Below are positions 5,578-10,687 of a DNA stretch of 10,687 nt, piece by piece. Source of the DNA: Bacillota bacterium. GTDB taxonomy: Bacteria > Bacillota > Desulfitobacteriia > Desulfitobacteriales > Desulfitobacteriaceae. The stretch is taken from assembly GCA_023390635.1 (NCBI GenBank), contig JAEWCM010000179.1:1-10687 (forward strand), written 5' to 3'. Each line of letters starts with the position of its first letter. Position 1 is the stretch's first letter. Below the pieces are notes generated by a model. It was not told the origin of the DNA and searched no databases. It saw only the letters and a list, made by a program, of their open reading frames with translations. The translations under genes and the position numbers were made by a program.

Positions 5578-6936
5578 TCAGAAATCAAAGCATAGCTGTA
5601 CGTGATTCGTCTCGACGATTCTTGGCTTTGGTACTCCATATCTTTTCCAACATGCACTAAATTCGGCTAGATTAAAGCTACGGCGTTGACTCCTGCGATT
5701 GAGCCATTTGTATAGGATTCTCTTTACTTGCTCATAGAACCTGCTCAAACTACTATAGTTTCCTATGAGTCCATAGTAGTTATAGTATCCCCTCAGTTTC
5801 GCTATGAGTTGGGGAAAGAGCCTTCTCAGACGTTTGTTGCGCATTTCTTTGCACCACTCTGTGAATGCTACCAGTGACTTTCTCATCTTTCTTGGTGCTG
5901 TGCGCCGTTTGATGATGTCCTTTCCTCTGCGATCTACTCCCCAGCGGAATTCAAAGCCTAGGAACTCAAACTTTGTCTTTTCTTCTTTGCGAAATCGTGA
6001 AAAGCTAATCATGTTGGTTTTCTCTTGAGCCAGCTCTAGTCCAAATTCTCTTACGCGCTCTCCTACGGTTTGGTAAAACTGCATTGCTTCTTGTCTGTAT
6101 TGAAATGCACACACGAAGTCATCTGCATATCTACAGATATAGCTCATGCCTTTGCAGTACTTCTTAACTCGCTTTTCAAACCATAAATCTAGTACATAAT
6201 GTAGGTAGATATTCGCTAAAACAGGACTGATGACCCCTCCTTGAGGACATCCGGTGACTGGGTGTTTGACCATTCCGTCGGTATCTAACACTCCTGCTTT
6301 CAACCATTTCTTGATCAGTCTAAGAAATGCTTTGTCTGCTATGCGCAATTCTAGCATTCGTATGAGCCATTCATGGTCTATAGCATCAAAGTAGCCCCGT
6401 ATGTCTGCTTCCACGATGTAGCTATATTTCCCAAAGTTTAGTTCATGGGTTAGGTCTTTGACTGCTTTTTGAGCTCCTGTGTGGGGACGGTATCCATAGC
6501 TTTGTTTACTGAATTCCTGCTCATAGATTGCCTCTAAGATTCTTGCTGCTGCCCGTTGGATGATCTTGTCTGTGACCGCTGGTATGCCCAGCGCTCTTTT
6601 CTTTCCATTGCCTTTGTCGATGTACACTCTGCGTACAAGCTTGGTTCGGTATTGTTTCCTTTTTAACTGCTCCTCAGCCTTTGCGAGATTGGATTCTAAT
6701 TCTTTTCCGTATTCCGTGGCTGTTATCTTGTCTACTCCTGCTGCCGCTTTCTTCTTTAGATCGTGAAAAGCAACCCATAGTGCCTCAGCGTTTAACAGTT
6801 GATAGAGGTTCCCGAACCGATGGGTTTTATTTTCTTTTGCCTTCTTCGCTATTCCCTGCAGGGAGGTTTGCCAACGTGATTCCGATCCGACATGTCCGGC
6901 GTTGATTTCCTTTGCAGACTGCATATTTCTGTCCAT
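5578..6936 (-). CDS. ltrA: Group II intron reverse transcriptase/maturase
   Basis: The 452-residue intron-encoded protein promotes splicing and copies the intron into DNA targets. The ATG follows GGGGAAGG directly. Reverse transcriptase blocks are in order: AAGVDKIT (about 65-72), KRALGIPAVTDKIIQRA (about 113-130), SYGYRPHTGAQKAV, VEADIRGYFDAIDH with the first catalytic aspartate, CPQGGVISPVLANIYLH (P231-G234), and RYADDFV with the catalytic YADD at 270-273. The maturase/thumb region follows (about 350-440, LRGYYNYYGLIGNYSSL). No HNH endonuclease domain is present, as in several bacterial group II classes, so mobility would not depend on second-strand cleavage by this protein. All motifs are intact and no frameshift is seen. 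Confidence 0.93.
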   Translation of the reverse strand: MDRNMQSAKEINAGHVGSESRWQTSLQGIAKKAKENKTHRFGNLYQLLNAEALWVAFHDLKKKAAAGVDKITATEYGKELESNLAKAEEQLKRKQYRTKLVRRVYIDKGNGKKRALGIPAVTDKIIQRAAARILEAIYEQEFSKQSYGYRPHTGAQKAVKDLTHELNFGKYSYIVEADIRGYFDAIDHEWLIRMLELRIADKAFLRLIKKWLKAGVLDTDGMVKHPVTGCPQGGVISPVLANIYLHYVLDLWFEKRVKKYCKGMSYICRYADDFVCAFQYRQEAMQFYQTVGERVREFGLELAQEKTNMISFSRFRKEEKTKFEFLGFEFRWGVDRRGKDIIKRRTAPRKMRKSLVAFTEWCKEMRNKRLRRLFPQLIAKLRGYYNYYGLIGNYSSLSRFYEQVKRILYKWLNRRSQRRSFNLAEFSACWKRYGVPKPRIVETNHVQLCFDF

Positions 6937-7580
6937 CCCTTCCCCTTGTGGCCGGCTTTCCCGTCCTCGGAGTACTATGAATGAATCCGAATCCCTGATG
7001 TGCCTTTGGCCTTCCTCTTTTTCGATTGTCCGACCTACCTGCTTTCTATGCAGGAGCCATCAGGGTACCTCCCAAGTTCCCGATTTATCTTTCCATACAT
7101 GCCACGTGCTCTGACCCCGACAGACCCTCCGAAACCTTGCCTTTGACGGTTTCTTTGCTTGGACTTCCGTGACGTTAAACACGTCGTCATCTGCTCTTTG
7201 TCTGTTTCCAGACTCACGTTAACGAGGCTGAATGTGCTTCAGGAGTTACGGTCCTCCCTATGGCCTATATGGTTCTCTGTGTACACTTCACCTAGCGGTC
7301 TCCCGTTTCGGCGCAACACTCGATATGGGTGGTTGGCTAGACCTTACCCAGCAAGGACTTTCACCTTGTCAGACAAACCGAACTTTCTTGGCGTACTAAC
7401 GTTCCCTGAATTCCCGCTGCGTCCCAAACCTCTTGAATATTCTCGAAGTATCTGGGAATTCAGTGTTCTACGACGTATCGTGCCCCTAGAATCAGACAGC
7501 GCCATGGACGGCGCTGCCTAGACATAACCTCTAAAATTCTAAGGCGCAAAATAAGAATTAGCAGAACTCAGAATATGAGT

Positions 7581-7727
7581 TTATAGATTTTTAAAGCTCG
7601 TATAGTAACTAGGCCTTTTTTGAGACGGATATTTAACATAAGATCCTCCAATTGGAACATGAGGTTGGGTTTCCATTATCATCAATCGTTTTTCTTCTTT
7701 CTTGATTTCCTGTAAACCGAGTGCAAA
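7581..7727 (-). pseudogene. Short coding remnant upstream of the intron
   Basis: An open frame of 48 codons begins just after a TAA (7728-7730) and ends at a TAA (7581-7583). It reads FALGLQEIKKEEKRL, then MIMETQPHVPIGGSYVKYPS, then QKRPSYYTSFKNL. The composition looks coding, being rich in Lys/Glu and then Pro/Tyr. The only ATG start would give 33 residues and has a poor ribosome-binding site. It is most simply the C-terminal end of a decayed minus-strand gene. No function can be assigned. Confidence 0.3.
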
Positions 7728-7914
7728 TTAATTGACCTTAAGAAATTCCCGAATTTAGAATTCCAACTTTTATTAGGACTAGTTTTAGCATTATGATATT
7801 TTCTTGATGTTCTCTAATCAGATCAACTATTAACTCTTCTGCTTTGAATCGCAGTATTTTTCTGTAAATATTTTAATAATTCTGCACAGATTATCATAAT
7901 CCTCCATCAAATTA
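7728..7914. other. AT-rich stretch without a supported gene
   Basis: Stop codons occur in all frames, and no start with a ribosome-binding site, RNA gene or repeat could be recognised. With the remnant to its left it fills the gap between the group II intron and the terminator of the decayed his copy. Confidence 0.5.
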
Positions 7915-7948
7915 CATAAAAAGCAAAAAACAGAGGCTTAGGCCTCTG
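7915..7948 (-). terminator. Rho-independent terminator of the decayed hisIE copy
   Basis: On the minus strand CAGAGGC, loop CTAA and GCCTCTG form a perfect seven-base stem, followed by TTTTTTGCTTTTT. It lies about 60 bases after the stop codon of the hisIE pseudogene, as expected for the end of a his operon. Confidence 0.8.
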
Positions 7949-8007
7949 CTAAATAATCTATCTACAAATATCTTCTTCCTAATCTAAAACCTCAGATAGC
8001 TACTGCC

Positions 8008-8652
8008 CTACTTCTCCTCCTTGCGCCATGATGTCAACCCCTCGGCAATCACGCTCACATCTACCCTCTGTCTTCCAGCATCACCAGTACATGATAGAAG
8101 AGATCGGAAACTTCATACCGGATTTCTCCCGGATCATTATTCTTCGCCGCAATGATCACCTCTGCGCTTTCTTCGCCCACCTTTTTCAGGATCTTATCAA
8201 TCCCCTTGTCAAACAGATAAGTGGTATAAACTCCTTCTGGGCGCTCCACTCTGCAGGAATGAATCACCTGGGCCAGGTCTTTCAGAACATCCCCCAGTCT
8301 CTTCTCATCGCCTGCTACCTGGCCTCCTGGCCTTACATTCGCCTCACCGACTTTTTCCAGCCCCGCTTCATCCGCCTCCATAGTGGAAGCAGGTGTAAAA
8401 ATCTTCATGACAGGCCATCCCCATCTGTTTGACCAGCAGAAGCACTGCGTCCTGATCACAGTCAAACTTAATATCAACCACTTCCTGAGTATGACCGAAG
8501 GTCTCACCTTTGCGCCACAGCTTCTGGCTGCTCCAGCTTTAATACCATGCCCACTTTTCCGCCAAAGTCAGTTTCAGCGATTCCTTATTCATATAGGCCA
8601 GCATCAGAAGCTCACTGGTCTTCACATCCTGAACCACTGCAGGAATCAGACC
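8008..8652 (-). pseudogene. hisIE: Decayed second copy of hisIE
   Basis: The sequence is closely similar to the intact hisIE at 9487-10203 over nearly its whole length and has the same orientation. Stretches such as VGEESAEVIIAAKNNDP and SDLFYHVLVMLEDRG are identical in translation. The copy cannot make the protein. One base is lost near 8073 (CTACCCTCTG for CTACACCTCTG), which brings an early stop after LEDRG. One base is gained near 8375 (GCCTCCATAG for GCCTCATAG). A TAA replaces the second Tyr of the WYY motif near 8557. The first 25 or so codons are deleted, with homology stopping at gaatcagacc. It may still recombine with the intact copy. Confidence 0.9.
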
Positions 8653-8712
8653 GCTGCCAGACCTGTCCGTTTGCTTTTCCATCTACCGGCGCACCGTAAT
8701 CCCTACCCTTCC
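8653..8712 (-). pseudogene. hisF: Remnant of the hisF 3' end and hisF-hisIE spacer
   Basis: Next to the hisIE pseudogene are pieces of the spacer (GCTGCCA, TTGCTTTTCCAT) and then TACCGGCGCACCGTAAT, identical to the last codons and stop region of the intact hisF at 10372-10388. Compared with the intact locus about 30 bases of spacer are missing. Similarity fades after roughly 8712. The duplicated unit was therefore the hisF end plus hisIE, not hisIE alone. Confidence 0.75.
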
Positions 8713-8749
8713 TCAACAAGTATTCCCGGGGGAAATCAAAAGTAAGTAA

Positions 8750-8778
8750 TTGTATTTTCTACCAAATAAGAATATACT
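8750..8778 (+). promoter_or_regulatory. Sigma-A-type promoter for the small exported-protein gene
   Basis: TTGTAT at 8750-8755 and TATACT at 8773-8778 are separated by exactly 17 bases, each close to the TTGACA/TATAAT consensus. The gene start at 8844 is 65 bases downstream, with a ribosome-binding site in between. Confidence 0.55.
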
Positions 8779-8843
8779 AGTATTTAACAATTTCTCTCAT
8801 TTGGATAAATTTTCTTTCGTAATCGATAGAAAGAGGTAAAACC

Positions 8844-9218
8844 ATGATAAAGATGAAAAAAATAATTATTATATTATCATCTTTACTCCTTTTATCAGCA
8901 ATAGGTTTATATGAATCTAGATCATTTTTTGTAACACAAAAAAATCCCGATATAGAAATAGGAGATATAAGAACAATTGACGATTTACTCTTTCCATATC
9001 AAATGGCAATAGATGAAGTCAACAGAGAATTAGGTACGTATTATTTTATTCCAGATAATCTAAAAGAGAAAGTTTATAACAATATAAAATCAATCTCAAT
9101 TTCTCCTGATGAACTGAAAAAGCAGTTGTTGGATAAATCTAGTAATACTAAGAACTATTCATCAGCCAAAAAGTCAAAAAGTTTGTTATTATTTGAGCTT
9201 ATACCTAATGCTAAATAA
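8844..9218 (+). CDS. Small exported or membrane-anchored protein, function unknown
   Basis: The 124-residue protein starts at an ATG preceded by AAAGAGG with seven-base spacing. The N-terminus is MIKMKKIIIILSSLLLLSAI, a basic tip and a hydrophobic core (5-22), so it is a signal peptide or membrane anchor. There is no lipobox cysteine. The mature part is hydrophilic: IEIGDIRTIDDLLFPYQMAI, DEVNRELGTYYFIPDNLKEK, then a Lys/Ser-rich tail (KSSNTKNYSSAKKSKS). I do not recognise a domain. Its AT-rich codon use differs sharply from the his genes on both sides, which suggests it was acquired. It has its own promoter and terminator and is convergent with hisIE. Confidence 0.75.
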   Translation: MIKMKKIIIILSSLLLLSAIGLYESRSFFVTQKNPDIEIGDIRTIDDLLFPYQMAIDEVNRELGTYYFIPDNLKEKVYNNIKSISISPDELKKQLLDKSSNTKNYSSAKKSKSLLLFELIPNAK

Positions 9219-9273
9219 TTTGATGCAGGTTCTTAAATAAATAGCAAACACAGATAAAACTCTCCGAAAGCGC

Positions 9274-9321
9274 AAGCGTCAAAAGATCCCCACCTTGAAA
9301 GGCGAGGATCTTTTGATGCTT
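9274..9321. terminator. Bidirectional hairpin terminator between the convergent genes
   Basis: AAGCGTCAAAAGATCC and GGATCTTTTGATGCTT pair over 16 positions with one G-T wobble. Weaker outer pairing (CGAAAGCGC with GCTTCG) lengthens it. The A-run and T-run sit in opposite arms, the usual layout of a terminator acting on both strands. It serves the exported-protein gene (+) and hisIE (-). No gene is seen in the rest of the gap up to 9486. Confidence 0.75.
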
Positions 9322-9486
9322 ATGCTTCGATCAACGATCTCCGATCAAAGCATTTCCGATTTAGACTGCATATTCAACGACGGTCTCATAGAAAGTATCC
9401 TACGAACTTGTTACTTCATCACTTTATCAGCTTGGAATTTTTCAATTCCAATGCCTCTATTTTTCCATCAACCTACATAACCGAAC

Positions 9487-10203
9487 CTACTTCCCCTTCT
9501 CTGCCTTGCGCCGTGACGCCAGCTCCTCTGCAATCACGCTCACATCTACACCTCTGTCTTCCAGCATCACCAGGACATGATAGAAGAGATCGGACACTTC
9601 ATAGCGGATTTCTCCCGGATCATTATTCTTCGCCGCAATGATCACCTCAGCGCTTTCCTCGCCCACCTTTTTCAGGATCTTATCAATCCCCTTATCAAAC
9701 AGATAAGTGGTATAAGCTCCTTCCGGGCGTTCCACTCTGCGGGAATGAATCACCTGAGCCAGTTCTTCCAGAACATCGCCCAGTCTCTTCTCGCCGCCTG
9801 CTTCCTGAACTTTGGGCCTTACATTCGGCTCACCGACCTTTTTCAGCCCCGCTTCATCCGCCTCATAGTGGAAGCAGGTGTAAAAATCTTCATGACAGGC
9901 CATCCCCGTCTGTTTGACCAGCAGAAGCACTGCGTCCTGATCACAGTCAAACTTAATATCCACCACTTCCTGAGTATGGCCGGAAGTCTCGCCTTTGCGC
10001 CACAGCTTCTGGCGACTCCGGCTATAATACCAGGCCCGCTTTTCCGTCAAAGTCAGTTTCAGCGATTCCTCATTCATAAAAGCCAGCATCAGAACCTCAC
10101 GGGTCTCCGCATCCTGAACCACCGCAGGAATCAGACCATGAGCGTTCCACTGAATATGTTCTTTCACAAATTGATCCGCATTAAAGTCTTCTTTAAGTGC
10201 CAT
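9487..10203 (-). CDS. hisIE: Bifunctional phosphoribosyl-AMP cyclohydrolase / phosphoribosyl-ATP pyrophosphatase
   Basis: This protein carries out the second and third steps of histidine synthesis: PR-ATP is hydrolysed to PR-AMP and its ring is then opened. It has 238 residues and starts at an ATG after AGAGAGG. The N-terminal HisI domain (about 15-113) has WNAHGLIPAVVQDAETREVL, WYYSRSRQKLWRKGETSGHT, the metal ligands in DCDQD (86-90) and Cys103/Cys110 (ACHEDFYTC). After a linker of about 30 residues the HisE domain (about 140-230) shows LGDVLEELAQVI, KKVGEESAEVIIAAK and EVSDLFYHVLVML. All key residues are intact, unlike the copy at 8008-8652. It follows hisF on the same strand, as the last gene of the operon seen here. 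Confidence 0.96.
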   Translation of the reverse strand: MALKEDFNADQFVKEHIQWNAHGLIPAVVQDAETREVLMLAFMNEESLKLTLTEKRAWYYSRSRQKLWRKGETSGHTQEVVDIKFDCDQDAVLLLVKQTGMACHEDFYTCFHYEADEAGLKKVGEPNVRPKVQEAGGEKRLGDVLEELAQVIHSRRVERPEGAYTTYLFDKGIDKILKKVGEESAEVIIAAKNNDPGEIRYEVSDLFYHVLVMLEDRGVDVSVIAEELASRRKAEKGK

Positions 10204-10370
10204 AACCTCTCTCTTCCTTTCAGCCCGATTCCACCGGCTCTACCATTTCTGCTATTCTACCATTTCTATCGCTTCCATCCGGCCTGCTGCCTTCCGCTCC
10301 GTGCTTTCCCGCTGCCACCTGACCATTTTGCTTTTCCATTCTTCTTTTCCGGCTTTCCGCTGTTGTTAGC

Positions 10371-10687
10371 TTACCGGCGCACCGTAATGCCCCGCTCTTC
10401 CAGGAAATCCTTGGTCTCCGCGATGCTGTATTCCTCGAAATGGAAGATAGACGCAGCCAGTACAGCATCTGCTTCTCCGGTGGTCAGGCCCTCTGCCAGA
10501 TGATCCAGATTGCCCACACCTCCGCTGGCAATCACAGGGAGGGAGACAGCCCGGCTCACCGCTCTGGTTAATTCCAGATCATAGCCTTGCTTCGTTCCGT
10601 CCCGGTCCATGGATGTGAGGAGAATCTCCCCGGCTCCCCGCCGCTCCACTTCGGCGGCCCATTCCAGCACATCTTTCCCCGTTGGGG
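10371..10687 (-). CDS. hisF: Imidazole glycerol phosphate synthase subunit HisF, C-terminal part
   Basis: This cyclase subunit works with HisH to make imidazole glycerol phosphate and AICAR. About 105 C-terminal residues are visible. The gene runs out of the window at its 5' side, so the true start is not seen. The segments PTGKDVLEWAAEVERRGAGE, ILLTSMDRDGTKQGYDLELT with the catalytic aspartate of SMDRDGT, LPVIASGGVGNLDHLAEGL and ADAVLAASIFHFEEYSI are the late strands of the HisF barrel, including its second phosphate-binding site. A spacer of 167 bases without a recognisable feature separates its stop from hisIE, longer than typical operon spacing but on the same strand. Confidence 0.95.
   Translation of the reverse strand, partial: PTGKDVLEWAAEVERRGAGEILLTSMDRDGTKQGYDLELTRAVSRAVSLPVIASGGVGNLDHLAEGLTTGEADAVLAASIFHFEEYSIAETKDFLEERGITVRR

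Larger units (their letters stand above)
5472..7530 (-). mobile_element. Group II intron with reverse transcriptase ORF
   Basis: A minus-strand retroelement of about 2.05 kb. Some 590 bases of structured, non-coding sequence precede the maturase ORF, and domains V and VI follow it. The 3' end is placed after CTACCGTGACT (5472-5482), the usual kind of intron 3' terminus. The 5' end is approximate. A strong hairpin (CAGCGCC, loop GTCCAT, GGCGCTG) lies at about 7498-7517, and the motif GTGAAAGTCCTTGCTGGG further in looks like domain I. No clear GUGYG start was found, so the start could be off by some tens of bases. It is inserted in the same orientation as the downstream decarboxylase-family gene. 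Confidence 0.75.

Noticed and set aside
5460..5657. A 65-codon minus-strand frame starting MHVGKDMEYQ.
   Set aside because: It overlaps the maturase end and intron domains V/VI in another frame and has no support as a protein.
7035..7521. Open frames on both strands in the 5' part of the group II intron.
   Set aside because: This region is structured intron RNA. The translations show no protein-like pattern.
8028..8745. Two plus-strand frames of about 120-134 codons over the his pseudogene.
   Set aside because: They are antisense to the decayed hisIE copy and mirror the similar shadow frame over the intact gene.
9577..10503. A 308-codon plus-strand frame across hisIE and hisF.
   Set aside because: It is the antisense shadow of hisIE and its spacer. 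The minus-strand frame carries all HisI and HisE motifs.

Overview
The window looks like an accessory stretch of a Firmicutes chromosome, most like the Clostridia/Peptococcaceae or spore-former type. This rests on the Shine-Dalgarno spacing, the protein style and the fused HisIE arrangement, and no species can be named. The histidine genes at the right edge are clearly richer in G+C than the AT-rich small genes to their left, which fits a core operon beside acquired DNA.

Layout, left to right. Positions 28-2924 are an IS66-family insertion sequence with tnpA, tnpB, tnpC and a fourth small ORF coupled to tnpC. Its right end has cut the 3' end off a minus-strand gene for a membrane-anchored protein (2921-3370). 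From there to about 5433 all genes lie on the minus strand and are short and unrelated in function: the truncated membrane protein, a class I SAM methyltransferase, a pair of small ORFs (one with a Cys pair and no normal start codon), and a carboxymuconolactone-decarboxylase-family protein. Three related 75-85 bp imperfect palindromes separate them (3429-3512, 4273-4347, 4866-4949). Their stem arms differ in sequence but stay complementary, and their outer boxes resemble the RYYYAAC and GTTRRRY boxes of integron attC sites. This gene-plus-recombination-site layout is the most interesting thing here. No integrase is present in the window.

Positions about 5472-7530 are a group II intron on the minus strand, with domains V/VI and a reverse transcriptase/maturase ORF. 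It sits just upstream of the decarboxylase-family gene. Beyond it are a short coding remnant (7581-7727) and a terminator hairpin (7915-7948).

The right third belongs to the end of a histidine operon. An intact hisIE (9487-10203) and the 3' part of hisF (10371 to the window end) are transcribed leftward. A second, decayed copy of the same hisF-hisIE segment (8008-8712) lies to the left and has two frameshifts, a nonsense codon and internal deletions. Between the two copies sits an AT-rich plus-strand gene for a small exported or membrane-anchored protein (8844-9218), with its own promoter and a strong shared hairpin terminator.

Taken together, the end of the his operon appears to have become a landing area. 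The segment was duplicated, a small foreign gene lies between the copies, and beyond it an attC-like cassette array was later invaded by a group II intron and an IS66 element.
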